Part shown: in pieces, positions 44,598 through 53,480 of the stretch | How the letters are laid out: the number at the start of each line of letters is the position of its first letter | Position numbering within the stretch: position 1 is the first letter of the stretch | Origin: Dolomitihabitans soli | GTDB lineage: Bacteria > Actinomycetota > Actinomycetes > Streptosporangiales > Streptosporangiaceae | Assembly (NCBI RefSeq): GCF_022213955.1 | Contig: NZ_JAKNTW010000003.1 | Coordinates: forward strand, 124,001-188,000 | Reading direction: 5' to 3' | Length of the DNA: 64,000 nucleotides | The notes under the pieces: model-generated | The model's input: the letters and a program-made list of their open reading frames with translations, nothing else | What the model was told of the DNA's origin: nothing | The model's database searches: none | Position numbers and translations under genes: made by a program

Positions 44598-45998
44598 GTG
44601 ACGCACAGAGACGACGCAGCGACCGTCCACGCCTGGACCGCTCTCGGGGGGCCGGAAGGGCTGGCCGAGGAGGTGTCGTACGAAGGGGCGGGTGACGTTC
44701 TGTCGGCCCGTCTGCCGGTGCGGGAGCTGGCTCGGGCGAGCGTGGGCGTGTGCTCGCTGGCGGCTGCGGAACTACTGGCGCGGCGCAATGCGGTGCCGGT
44801 ACCCGCAGTACGGGTCCGGGAGGCGGCGGTGGCTACGGCGTTCGTCAGCGAACGGCACCTGCGCATCGACGGCCGGGCCCCGGTGTCCTTCGCGCCGCTT
44901 TCCGGCTTCTGGCGCGCGGCCGACGGCTGGGTGCGTACCCACGCCAACTACCCACACCACCGCTCCCGGTTGCTGAATGCCCTGGGCATCGGCGATACGG
45001 GAGATGACCGGGCGCTGGCCGAGTCGCTCGCGAACGAACTGGCGGCACGCCCGGCCCAGTGGATCCAGGAGACCGTCTACAAGGCCGGCGGCCTGGCCGT
45101 GGCCGTGGCCCCTCCTGACGGGAGGGTGCATCCGCTCGCCGAGATCCTGCCCACCAGAGAGAGCCGCCCGCGGTCTCTGGCACCGGCGTTGCTGCCGGCC
45201 GCCGGAGTGCGGGTCCTGGACCTGACCCGGGTCATCGCCGGTCCTGTCGCCACGCGTAGCCTCGCCCTCCTGGGCGCCGACGTGCTTCGCGTCGACTGCC
45301 CTCGGCTGCCGGAGAGCGCGGACGCCCACGCCGACACCGGGATGGGCAAGCGGTCCGCGTTGCTGGACCTGTCCGCCACCGCGGGCCGACGCACCTTCGC
45401 CGATCTCCTCGGCTCGGCCGACGTCGTGGTCCTCGGCTACCGGCCCGGCGCGCTGGAGGCTCTGGGCCTCGACACGCTCCTTGCACGGCGTCCCGGCCTG
45501 ATCGTCGCCCAGTTGTGCGCCTGGGGCTGGTCGGGAGCGTGGGCGGCGCGGCGCGGCTTCGACAGCTTGGTCCAGGCAGCGAGCGGTATCGCCGCGATCG
45601 AGGCCGGGGCTGACGGCCCTCCCGGTGTGCTGCCGGCGCAGGCGCTGGACCACGGAACCGGATATCTGCTGGCCGCCGCGGTCCTGCGGGCATTGGGCGA
45701 CCGGCAGCTCACCGGCGGCGGGCGGTGGCTACGGCTCTCTCTCGCGGGCACCGCCTCCTGGTTACTGCATGACATCCATCCCGCGCCGGTCGAGGGCGAC
45801 GGCTACGACTCGAGGCCCTGGCTGGCGGAGACCGCTTCGCCGTACGGGTCGCTCCGCCACGCCGTGCCTCCGATCCACTACGAGGGTGCGCCCCGAACGT
45901 GGAGCGATCCGCCGACCCGGTGGGGTACGGACCTTCCCGTGTGGACGGGCCGGGCAGGGGAGCAGGACAGGGACGGCGGGGAGAGACAATGGCCATGA
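44598..45998 (+). CDS. CoA-transferase family III (CaiB/BaiF-like) protein
   Basis: The 466-residue protein starts at GTG 44598. A divergent N-terminal half is followed by the core VLDLTRVIAGPVATRSLALLGADVLRVD, the start of family III CoA-transferases. DLSATAGRRTFADLLGSADVVV and GFDSLVQAASGIA follow. These enzymes move CoA between carboxylic acids through an Asp-bound intermediate. No acid-metabolism neighbours are present. Region 44061-44597 has no convincing gene. Confidence 0.8.
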   Translation: MTHRDDAATVHAWTALGGPEGLAEEVSYEGAGDVLSARLPVRELARASVGVCSLAAAELLARRNAVPVPAVRVREAAVATAFVSERHLRIDGRAPVSFAPLSGFWRAADGWVRTHANYPHHRSRLLNALGIGDTGDDRALAESLANELAARPAQWIQETVYKAGGLAVAVAPPDGRVHPLAEILPTRESRPRSLAPALLPAAGVRVLDLTRVIAGPVATRSLALLGADVLRVDCPRLPESADAHADTGMGKRSALLDLSATAGRRTFADLLGSADVVVLGYRPGALEALGLDTLLARRPGLIVAQLCAWGWSGAWAARRGFDSLVQAASGIAAIEAGADGPPGVLPAQALDHGTGYLLAAAVLRALGDRQLTGGGRWLRLSLAGTASWLLHDIHPAPVEGDGYDSRPWLAETASPYGSLRHAVPPIHYEGAPRTWSDPPTRWGTDLPVWTGRAGEQDRDGGERQWP

Positions 45999-46122
45999 TC
46001 TGCGGGCCGGTGAGTTCAGCGAAGAGGACCGCCGCAGCCTCGACCACTGTGCCGTCGCCGTAGACCAACTGGTGCGGCTCCCACTCATCCTTCGTCTCGA
46101 TCAGCCTGCCGACTTCAGCCAC
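45975..46122 (-). pseudogene. N-terminal fragment of a tyrosine site-specific integrase
   Basis: From GTG 46122 the frame reads VAEVGRLIETKDEWEPHQLV then AAAVLFAEL, as in the first ~50 residues of actinobacterial integrases, before unrelated sequence. Related integrase pieces lie at 48.5 kb (C-terminus) and 54.4-55.1 kb. Confidence 0.5.
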
Positions 46123-46770
46123 CGGCGCCGCGTTCCTGGCCCGGCTGAGCGCCATCCGCAAGCCGCCGGTCCTGCGCCGCTTGCCCGACGGCTCCTTCCT
46201 GTCCCGGATCGGCCGGATCGAGGTCCGCATCGTGGAATGCGAGATCACCATCGCCACCACCGCCGGACGCACCCGGGGCGTGTACCGCCTGGCCACCACC
46301 CAGCTCGACCACCACCGCCACCCCGCCTTCGAGCTGGTCGAGCTCTATCACGAGCGGTGGGAGGTGGAATCCGCCTACTTCGCGATCAAGAAAAGCATGC
46401 TCGGCCGCCACGTCCTGCGCGCCCGCACCATGGCAGGCATCACCCAGGAAATCTACGCCCTGCTGACCGCCTACCAACTCATCCGGATCGCGATCGCCAC
46501 CGCCACCGTCCCCGGCGCCGACCCCGACCGGGCCTGCTTCACCATCGCCCTGCAGACCGCCCGCGACCAGGTCATCCAGGCCGCAGGCGTCATCGCCGAC
46601 ACCGTCATCGACCTCGCAGGCCGCATCGGGCGGGCGGTCCTGGACCAGCTCATGCCCGCCCACCGCCTGCGGCTCAGCCCTCGCGCTGTCAAGCGTCCGC
46701 TGTCTCGCTACGCCTACAAGAGCCTGCGCGTCGACCGCCGCACCTACAAGGCCACGCGGCAACCACGGCC
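46113..46770 (+). pseudogene. C-terminal part of an IS4-family transposase
   Basis: The frame gives FLARLSAIRKPPVLRRLPDG, LVELYHERWEVESAYFAIKK (with the Y-x2-R-W-x-V-E catalytic Glu motif), and SRYAYKSLRVDRRTYKAT. The first two Asp regions are missing. At its 3' end the sequence switches to an AfsR-like gene piece. Confidence 0.8.
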
Positions 46771-46775
46771 GGCCG

Positions 46776-47087
46776 GTGCACCCCGTGACGGTCCTGGAGG
46801 ACTTCCTGCGCTGGCTCGGCTGCCCGGTCCAGGCGATGCCCGCCACACTCGACCAGCGACAGAAGCTGTTCCGCACCTATACGGCCAATCGCCGACTGCT
46901 CCTACTGCTGGACAACGCCTCGAACGAAGGCCAGGTGCGTCCCCTGCTGACCTCGTGCCCCACGATCGTCACCAGCCGGTCGCCGCTCGGCGGTCTCACC
47001 GACGCCGTACGGCTGGCCGTGGACGTCCTCGACGACGGCGACGCGGTGGCCCTGCTCGTCCAGCTGATAGGCCCGCAGCGGGCGGGC
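46776..47087 (+). pseudogene. NB-ARC fragment of an AfsR/SARP-like regulator
   Basis: The frame reads VTVLEDFLRWLGCPVQAMPA, then YTANRRLLLLLDNASNEGQV and PTIVTSRSPLGGL, the Walker B and sensor region of the ATPase in AfsR-type regulators. Both ends are missing. It meets a Tn3 transposase start on the opposite strand at about 47085. Confidence 0.65.
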
Positions 47088-47353
47088 CGCAACTGCTCCG
47101 CCAACCGGGCCACCGCCGCGGGCGGCACCGACGCCACATCATCTGGCACGAACCCGAGCCAGGACAACGTTCCCAGCTGGACGGCAAGCCCCAGCTTGTC
47201 GCCCCGGCCCCGGCCCCGTCCCGGGTCCACGAACGCCTGATCCGCCGACGTCAACGTGAAATGCTTGATCAACTCCTCCCGGCTGATCTCCGGGAACGAC
47301 TGCAGCTGCTCCAGCTGCTCGGCCGTGAACATCTTCTGTGACACGAAACCCAC
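47084..47353 (-). pseudogene. N-terminal fragment of a Tn3-type transposase
   Basis: From GTG 47353 the frame gives MFTAEQLEQLQSFPEISREE and LGLAVQLGTLSWLGFVPDDV, the first ~90 residues of actinobacterial TnpA (DUF4158), then stops matching at the AfsR junction. A different TnpA lineage from the one at 35.2 kb, judging by the sequence. Confidence 0.75.
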
Positions 47354-47572
47354 TCCACGCACGAACCTGGACAAACGGTCCGAACGTAGCGGCAGCGCCT
47401 CCGAAGGCGATCACCGACCCCCGCTTAACCCCAGCTCAGGGGCATAACCGACGGAAATTCCTACAGGGCTACCGGGACCCCGTCATGCTGCCCGCGTGGG
47501 CCGGTATCCTCGATCAGCACTTTCCCGGTACGCCGGCGGGTGAGCATCCCGGCGTATCGGGGCGGGGCTGAC

Positions 47573-47800
47573 ATGCAGGTGCCGTGGCGACATCGGCGAG
47601 TCCTCTCGGAGGCGGAGAAGAAGGCGGCGAGGCAGCGGACCGACACCCGTTACCTCTGGGCGCTCTTCGTGCTGTCGTTCGCCACCGCCTGCCTGGAGTG
47701 GCGGCGGGGTGAGGAGGAGTTCGCCGTGCTGGCGGGGTCGTGTTCGCTGCTGGCAGCTGTGGTGATCGTCGGGCAGCACTATGGCCGCCACCCTCGCTGA
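47573..47800 (+). CDS. Small membrane protein, unknown function
   Basis: The 75-residue protein starts at ATG 47573. A basic N-terminus (HRRVLSEAEKKAARQRTDTR) is followed by two hydrophobic segments, YLWALFVLSFATACLEW and FAVLAGSCSLLAAVVIVGQ. GGGGC just upstream is only a weak ribosome site. No family recognised. Confidence 0.45.
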   Translation: MQVPWRHRRVLSEAEKKAARQRTDTRYLWALFVLSFATACLEWRRGEEEFAVLAGSCSLLAAVVIVGQHYGRHPR

Positions 47801-47893
47801 TCACCTGGTCGTGGCCATTTGTTCGATCAAGCCGGAGATATGGGTCTCACCCTGCGGCCGGAGGCTTGACCCTGCCGCCGAGATGGCATGTAC

Positions 47894-47958
47894 TGAGTGT
47901 GGCCAGTGACAAGAGGTCCAGGGGACCTCTTCCCGCGAGGGATAGCTGGCCACACTCA
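47894..47958. repeat. 65-bp double-stem hairpin
   Basis: The outer arms TGAGTGTGGCCAG (47894-47906) and CTGGCCACACTCA (47946-47958) are perfect. Inside, AAGAGGTCC and GGACCTCTT (47911-47931) form a second perfect stem with a three-base loop. The element ends exactly at the stop of the DUF3800-like fragment. It may be a transcription terminator or a small mobile hairpin. Confidence 0.7.
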
Positions 47959-48262
47959 TGCCCGGCCCCAGGGGAGAAACGTGCTCTGGAGCGTCGATTC
48001 GACGGCCCACATGAATTTGTCGTCACCGCGATCAAGGTTGCGTTGCAGGGCCCACAGCCCATAGTCGGCGACTTGCAGCCCCCAGCTGGTACATGAGTCC
48101 CAGTGGCAGACCACCACATCCCGCAGCGGCGGAGCGTGGTTGGCGCAGACTTCCTTGATCGCATTCTCGAACGCCTTCTTGCGGGCCGCCGTGTCCAGCG
48201 TCGATACGACCACGTACAGCGTGTCGCCCTCGTCCGTGACGCGCTTAGCGATCTCAACTCCG
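47956..48262 (-). pseudogene. C-terminal fragment of a DUF3800-like protein
   Basis: The last ~100 residues of the frame read VEIAKRVTDEGDTLYVVVST, then HWDSCTSWGLQVADYGLWAL and QSTFLPWGRA, resembling the end of DUF3800 proteins (WGLQVADY motif). Upstream of about 48262 the sequence becomes unrelated, so the N-terminal part with most acidic residues is gone. 48263-48470 holds no clear gene. Confidence 0.5.
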
Positions 48263-48470
48263 CAAGATCGCCACCACCGTGGAACACACGGAGCCGACGC
48301 CGTCCTCGACGTCGTGCACCAGGCCGAGGCCGACGACCCCGAAGCGCGCCGATGGCCGCACTTCAAGACCCACGACGACAAGACACGGCCGTCCCCGAGT
48401 CCCCCGGTCACGGCGGCCAGTCCATACGCGTATCTGGTTCGCGCAGGCTTCGCATGCCTCGCGGCCAAGG

Positions 48471-48938
48471 TCATGCGGGTGGGCTCTGCGGCGGGCTGGT
48501 GGGGCGCAGAGGGCGGACTTGGGGTGCACGGAGCCGGTCGGCGCTGTCGCGGAGTTCTTCGCTCGGCCGCAGGTCGTAGAGCATGGTGGTGTCGACGCTC
48601 GCGTGCCCGGCCATCGTGGCGGTTTGGATGGCGTCAGTGACGCGCAGCATGTCCGCCAAGGGGCTGGTCTCCTGCGGCGCGTCGAACGTCATCGCCATCT
48701 TGCCGCTGGAATCGGGGTCCGGCATGTTGACGCCGTTCTCGCGCATGCACTGAGCGAACTTCAGCGCCTTATCCTGCGAGTCCGCGCTCGGCTGGGCACT
48801 GGCCGCGGCCCTACTACCGGTGCCACCACTCACCGAGGCCATCTCCGACCCTCCCCCGTCACTGGAACCGCAACCGGTCAGGACCAGGGTGAGTGCGAAC
48901 GGTGCTGAGACCAGCGCGCTGAATACTCGTCGTCGCAT
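48471..48938 (-). CDS. Chimeric lipoprotein fused to the C-terminus of a tyrosine integrase
   Basis: The 155-residue ORF starts at ATG 48938 with GGAGGAG upstream. Residues 1-22 are a lipoprotein signal with lipobox LTGC; the mature part ALKFAQCMRENGVNMPDPDS is typical of a common actinomycete lipoprotein. Near residue 92 it switches to VTDAIQTATMAGHASVDTTM, then LYDLRPSEELRDSADRL, the extreme C-terminus of a tyrosine recombinase. The promoter is shared with the divergent serine hydrolase gene, so a hybrid lipoprotein may really be made. Confidence 0.7.
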   Translation of the reverse strand: MRRRVFSALVSAPFALTLVLTGCGSSDGGGSEMASVSGGTGSRAAASAQPSADSQDKALKFAQCMRENGVNMPDPDSSGKMAMTFDAPQETSPLADMLRVTDAIQTATMAGHASVDTTMLYDLRPSEELRDSADRLRAPQVRPLRPTSPPQSPPA

Positions 48939-48983
48939 AAGACATCTCCTCCGTCGAATAAATGTCGTTCGAGCAGGGATGTG

Positions 48984-49020
48984 GCAACGCCCGCATATGG
49001 CAGGGATATGGTCCGCCGAT
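48984..49020. promoter_or_regulatory. 37-bp response-regulator box, copy 1
   Basis: GCAACGCCCGCATATGG followed by ATATGGTCCGC repeats, with 31 of 37 identities, the sequence at 54150-54186 in front of the OmpR-type regulator gene. Direct repeats of ATATGG 11 bases apart suit an OmpR-family dimer. It lies between the lipoprotein gene (48938) and the hydrolase gene (49090). Confidence 0.7.
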
Positions 49021-49089
49021 CGGTCACCCATAGGTGCCGGCCGGTAGATGTGGTCACCCTCGAAAATCCGTAGCGAGAGGACCACAGCG

Positions 49090-50169
49090 ATGAGGCGTGT
49101 AACGGTGGGCATGGCCGGGCTCGCATGCGCGGTGCTGGTGCTGAGCGTCCCGGCACCGGCGGCCGCCGCCGACGAGGTCAAGCTGGGAGATGTCCAGCAG
49201 GCGATCACGAGCGTAACGAAGACCGCCGGGGTGGTGGGGGTCATCGGCGAGGTGTACGTCGACGGCAAGCGGATGGGCCGGGGGACGGCGGGTTCGCGTT
49301 TGCTCGGTGGCAAGGGCGGGCGCATTCCCTCGAATTCCCGCTTCCGTATCGCGTCCCAGACCAAGCTGATGGAGGCCACGGTCGTCCTGCAACTGGTGGG
49401 GGAGGGCAAGCTCAGCCTGGATGACAAGCTCAGTGACGTCCTGCCCGAGGTGGCCGAGAAGGACTATGTGGCTGGGGCCGAGAAGATCACCGTACGGGAT
49501 CTGATCCGCCACACTTCAGGCATTCCCGACTCGATTGGCGGGCAGTTCGACGTCTTCGACTTCACCACCTCCTACAAGCCGATCGACCTGGTGAAGGCGG
49601 CACGTACGGCGCCCCAAGGCGAGCTCGGAAAATACCACTACTCCACCACCAACTACGTGCTCCTGGGCATGATCATCGAGAAGGTGACCGGCCACGACCG
49701 GGCAGCCGAGTTCAAGCGGCGCCTGTTCGCACCGCTCGGCATGAAGCACACCTATCTGGCCACCGAGGTCTCCGACCAGATCAAGGGCCCGCACGGACAC
49801 GGCTACTACCCCGACGCCCAGGGCAGGCCGCGTGACGTCGACCGGCTCAACGCCACCAGTTACGGCGCCGAAGGAGCGATCTCCACCGCGCATGACGTCA
49901 GCGCCTTCTACCGCGCGCTCAGCCAGGGCAAGCTGGTGCCGGCGGACCTGCAACGACAGCTGCCACGGCCGTTCCCCAACCTTTGCGGCGGAACGGTCTC
50001 CTCGGCCTCCGGCGGCTTGCCCGGGATCAGCTCTGTCACGTTCACCTCGGCCGACGGCCGGATCCAGTTCGCGGTGGCCGCCACACTCAAGATCGACAAC
50101 GAGAAGGCCATGGCCGTCGGTGACGCCACCACCAAGGCCGCCGAAGCGGTGCTCTGTCCTGCCCAATGA
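49090..50169 (+). CDS. Secreted serine beta-lactamase/penicillin-binding-like hydrolase (class C fold)
   Basis: The 359-residue protein starts at ATG 49090. Residues 1-27 are a signal peptide. The catalytic SxxK is SQTK (89-92), and the Tyr motif appears as HYSTTNYVLLG. A clear KTG/HxG third motif is not seen; the region reads SASGGLPGISSV. The family includes D-alanyl-D-alanine carboxypeptidases and esterases. It carries the response-regulator box in its promoter and is followed by an exported peptidase gene. Confidence 0.85.
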   Translation: MRRVTVGMAGLACAVLVLSVPAPAAAADEVKLGDVQQAITSVTKTAGVVGVIGEVYVDGKRMGRGTAGSRLLGGKGGRIPSNSRFRIASQTKLMEATVVLQLVGEGKLSLDDKLSDVLPEVAEKDYVAGAEKITVRDLIRHTSGIPDSIGGQFDVFDFTTSYKPIDLVKAARTAPQGELGKYHYSTTNYVLLGMIIEKVTGHDRAAEFKRRLFAPLGMKHTYLATEVSDQIKGPHGHGYYPDAQGRPRDVDRLNATSYGAEGAISTAHDVSAFYRALSQGKLVPADLQRQLPRPFPNLCGGTVSSASGGLPGISSVTFTSADGRIQFAVAATLKIDNEKAMAVGDATTKAAEAVLCPAQ

Positions 50170-50265
50170 CCAGAGCCGTCCGTCCCTGAAGGGCTTGACG
50201 CCGTCGGCCTTCGTCACGCAGTGGAACCCTCCTCACCTGTCCCGACCAAGAAAAGGATCGCTATT

Positions 50266-51795
50266 GTGAAGCGTTGGACCATGGTGCGCCTCGGCGTGCT
50301 GGGTTGTGCGATGGCGAGCATCGCTGTACCGGGCACCGCTGTCGCGGACCAGGCCGATCCGGCCGTCGGCTGGAAGGACTGCCCTTCCTATTCCGATGCG
50401 GCGATTGTCAGCATGGGCTATCCCCAGGAGCAGATCACGGCGTTCCGCACTCGGTTGGAGCGTCTGGAGTGCGGGACGGTGAGTGTCCCGCTGGACTACA
50501 GCCGCCCGGACGGCCGGAAGATCAACATCGCGGTCACCAGGCTGGCCGCCGTGGACCCGGAGCACCGACTCGGCGCCCTCGCGGTCGCCCCGGGCGGTCC
50601 GGGCCAGCCCGGATATCTCGATCCGCTCAGGGTCACGCTCAGCAACAAGGAGAGCGCGCGGCTGAATGACCGATTCGACCTCATCGGCTTCGATCCCCGC
50701 GGCGTGAACTACAGCACCAAGGTCGACTGCAAGGGCTCAGGTCAGATCGGCGGGAGCCCCGGACCGCTGACGAAGGCGGCGGCCAAGCGGAGCTACGACG
50801 CCGAGGCAGCCGGCAACAAGGCCTGCGGGCAGACCGATCCCGCCTTCCTGGGTCGGCTCACCACCGTGAACGTGGCCCGGGACCTCGATCTGGTGCGAGC
50901 AGCACTCGACCAGCCGAAGCTCAACCTGCTCGGCGTGTCCTACGGCACCTGGCTCGGCGCGGTCTACCGCAGCCTCTTCCCCGAGCAGAGCGGCCGCGTC
51001 TTCCTCGACAGCGTGGCCGGCCCGGGCAACAGTCTCGCCAAGCACGAAGAGACGCGCGTACGGGCCACCGAGCGTAACTTCCCGCGCTTCGCCGCCTGGC
51101 TCGCCCGACACCACAAGGCCTTCGGCCTCGGTACCACTGCGCGGCAGGTACGCGTCACAGTCCTGAAACTCGGCCGCGACTACGACCAGAACCCCAAGAC
51201 CTTCACCGATCTGAGGATGCCCATCGACGGTGGCTCGATCGCCGCACTGGCCGCGAAGACCTCACGCGAGTGGCCACAGGCGGGCAAGGCGCTGGCCGAG
51301 TTGCGGGAGACGGCCAGCAACACCGCGCCGCCTGCCGTCAAGCAGGTCTTCGACGCCCAGCCTCCCGCGCACGCCCCCGGCGCGACCGAGTGGGTCAACA
51401 TGACGATGAACCGCGCGGTCAAGTGCAACGAGGACCACAGCCGACTCAGCTTCTCCGCCGCCTGGTCTGCCTACCAGAAGCTCCTCAAGCGTAACCCCGT
51501 CACCGGCCGGGCCTCCTTCTTCGGCGCCGGTTGCGCCGGCTGGCCGCTGCCGGCACAGACGACCCGGCTACGCCACGGTGACGGGTCGCTGGTCCTGGCT
51601 GGGCACCGTTACGAGTTCATGTCCGCCTACGAGTACGCGGCTCAGATGCAGGCCAAGATCGGCGGCAAAATCTACACCATCGACGACGACGCACACTCCT
51701 CCGCCCTACGCGAGTGCGCCGCCGATGTGGTCGGCTACTTCACCACCGGCCGGATCGACCGGGGCTGTCCCGGTGCCAAGGTGCCGACGCCATGA
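50266..51795 (+). CDS. Secreted alpha/beta-hydrolase peptidase (tripeptidyl aminopeptidase type)
   Basis: The 509-residue protein starts at GTG 50266 behind AAAAGGA; the in-frame GTG at 50221 is less likely. A signal peptide covers residues 1-27. Landmarks are ECGTVSVPLDY, VAPGGPGQPGY (oxyanion), NLLGVSYGTWLGAVY (nucleophile Ser) and a C-terminal TAP-like domain ending HSSALRECAADVV, where a catalytic His is expected. These exported S33 peptidases trim tri- or dipeptides from protein N-termini. Probably co-transcribed with the upstream hydrolase. Confidence 0.85.
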   Translation: MKRWTMVRLGVLGCAMASIAVPGTAVADQADPAVGWKDCPSYSDAAIVSMGYPQEQITAFRTRLERLECGTVSVPLDYSRPDGRKINIAVTRLAAVDPEHRLGALAVAPGGPGQPGYLDPLRVTLSNKESARLNDRFDLIGFDPRGVNYSTKVDCKGSGQIGGSPGPLTKAAAKRSYDAEAAGNKACGQTDPAFLGRLTTVNVARDLDLVRAALDQPKLNLLGVSYGTWLGAVYRSLFPEQSGRVFLDSVAGPGNSLAKHEETRVRATERNFPRFAAWLARHHKAFGLGTTARQVRVTVLKLGRDYDQNPKTFTDLRMPIDGGSIAALAAKTSREWPQAGKALAELRETASNTAPPAVKQVFDAQPPAHAPGATEWVNMTMNRAVKCNEDHSRLSFSAAWSAYQKLLKRNPVTGRASFFGAGCAGWPLPAQTTRLRHGDGSLVLAGHRYEFMSAYEYAAQMQAKIGGKIYTIDDDAHSSALRECAADVVGYFTTGRIDRGCPGAKVPTP

Positions 51796-51867
51796 TCCGG
51801 TGCGCTTCCTCTTCGGCTTGAGGCAGCGACGGTGACAGCGTCGTCATAGCCGGAAGGAGCACGGTCC

Positions 51868-51924
51868 AGCACATCGAGTCGGCCCGGTGATCACACGCGT
51901 GATCACCGGGCCGCTCGATGTGCT
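51868..51924. terminator. 57-bp hairpin after the peptidase gene
   Basis: The arms start AGCACATCGAG and end CTCGATGTGCT; the centre pairs GGCCCGGTGATCAC with GTGATCACCGGGCC around a four-base loop. Only the short TC/G bulge is unpaired. There is no T-run, so it could be an actinomycete hairpin terminator or a mobile hairpin. It is 72 bases after the peptidase stop. 51925-52310 holds no gene. Confidence 0.6.
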
Positions 51925-52310
51925 CACCTTCACCCATACCGTGTTGCATGCGCAGTGCCGACCATCAGGAGGGCGATGCCGGCTCGGCATGATCGGTTGT
52001 GGTCCTTGGCCGGTCCAGCTGACCATCAAGCCTCTTCAGCCGCGCGACACAGCGCCGGCCGTCTGCGAGGCCAAGAGCAGTTTGAGCAGCATGGTCCTCG
52101 ACGCATGTGCCCTGCATGGCAGCCCTCCGCCGGGAGGGCGGCGGGCGGCCCCGGCCGGAGAACACGATGCGCCGGTGAAGACCGCAGCCTGACCGGGTAG
52201 TCCCGAACCGCCGAGCCTACGACGATGGGCAGGGTTCCGCCTGCGCCACTTCAGCCTGTTCAGCCCTGGAGGGCATTACTGGCGTGATGAGGTCGGTGGG
52301 GTTCCCGTCG

Positions 52311-53477
52311 TCATCGGGGGTCTGGGAAATCTACGGTGATGTCGAGGCCACCGCCGGAGCGGGCCGCGAGCGCGATGCGTCCCCGGTGGGCGAGGGCGAC
52401 CGCACGTACGATCGACAGCCCCAGGCCCAGTCCTTCGGTACGCACGCGGGCGCCCTGCCCATGCACGAACGGTTCCAGAAAGGTCTGCGCCTCACCAGGC
52501 GGGATCTCCAGGCCGGTGTTGCAGATCCGCAGCACAGCGCGCCCGCCCGCGGTACCGGTCTCGACGGCCAGGTGGCCGCCGGCATGGTTGTAGCGGAGCG
52601 CGTTGTCGACCAGATTGCCGATCATCCGTTCCAGCAGGACGGGCTCGCCGGTGACCGGTGCGGGCCGCAGCCCGGAGCGGATGGCTATGCCAGCGGTTGC
52701 CGCCCGCCCTTTGACAGCGTCGAGGGCGGCAGCCGCGATCGCGGCCAGATCGGCCGGTATGCGTGCGGTGAGCCCGGCCTGACTTCGGGCCAGCAGCAAC
52801 AGCCCGTTCAGGACGCGCTGCATGTGCTCGACGGCGTCGCGGACGTCACCTGCCATCGCCAACAGCTCCTCCCGGCTGGGCCGGCCGTCCAGGGTGACGT
52901 CGATCGCGGTGCGTGCGGTGGTCAGCGGCGTACGCAGCTCGTGGGCGGCGTTGGCGGTGAACAGCCGCTGGCTGTCCAGGACCCGGTCCCGCTCGGCGAC
53001 GCCACGATGGATACGGTCCAGCATGTCGTTGACCGTGCCCGCCAACGCCGACAACTCGTCGGCCGGGGTGGTGACCGGGACCCGATCAGTGAGATTCTCG
53101 GCCGACAGCCGCCGGGCGGCTGAGGAAATCACGCGGATCGGCCGCAGCACCCGGCCGGCCACCAGCCAGCTCAGCACAGCGGCCAGGACGGTCACCACGA
53201 CCAGCGCCAGACCGGCCTGAGACAACAGCGCGGACAGGGTGTCGGCCTGCACTTGGTCGGCGAGATCATGCAGGTCCCGCCTCTGCGGTGGTATCAGCCG
53301 GAGCGTCCCCTCTGGGCCGAGGCCGTTCGGGTCCAGGTGGGTGACGAGCGCGGGGCGCCGCCTCATCAGCAGGTAGGTCAGCCCGGTCAGCGCGGCCCCG
53401 GCGGCCAGCACGAGGGCGGTCTGCAGCAGCGCGAGCCGGGCCCGGGCGGTCAGCCGGACCGTTCTCAGCCGGAGCAC
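52311..53477 (-). CDS. Sensor histidine kinase, OmpR-partner type
   Basis: The 388-residue protein starts at GTG 53477, three bases after the response regulator's stop. Two membrane segments (about 14-36 and 88-108) bracket a short ~50-residue outside loop. A HAMP region follows, then the H-box NAAHELRTPLTTART with His179, and an ATPase domain with NLVDNALRYNHAGG and EGLGLGLSIVRAV. It phosphorylates the adjoining regulator. The short sensor loop suggests membrane or envelope stress sensing. Confidence 0.9.
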   Translation of the reverse strand: MLRLRTVRLTARARLALLQTALVLAAGAALTGLTYLLMRRRPALVTHLDPNGLGPEGTLRLIPPQRRDLHDLADQVQADTLSALLSQAGLALVVVTVLAAVLSWLVAGRVLRPIRVISSAARRLSAENLTDRVPVTTPADELSALAGTVNDMLDRIHRGVAERDRVLDSQRLFTANAAHELRTPLTTARTAIDVTLDGRPSREELLAMAGDVRDAVEHMQRVLNGLLLLARSQAGLTARIPADLAAIAAAALDAVKGRAATAGIAIRSGLRPAPVTGEPVLLERMIGNLVDNALRYNHAGGHLAVETGTAGGRAVLRICNTGLEIPPGEAQTFLEPFVHGQGARVRTEGLGLGLSIVRAVALAHRGRIALAARSGGGLDITVDFPDPR

Positions 53478-53480
53478 CTG

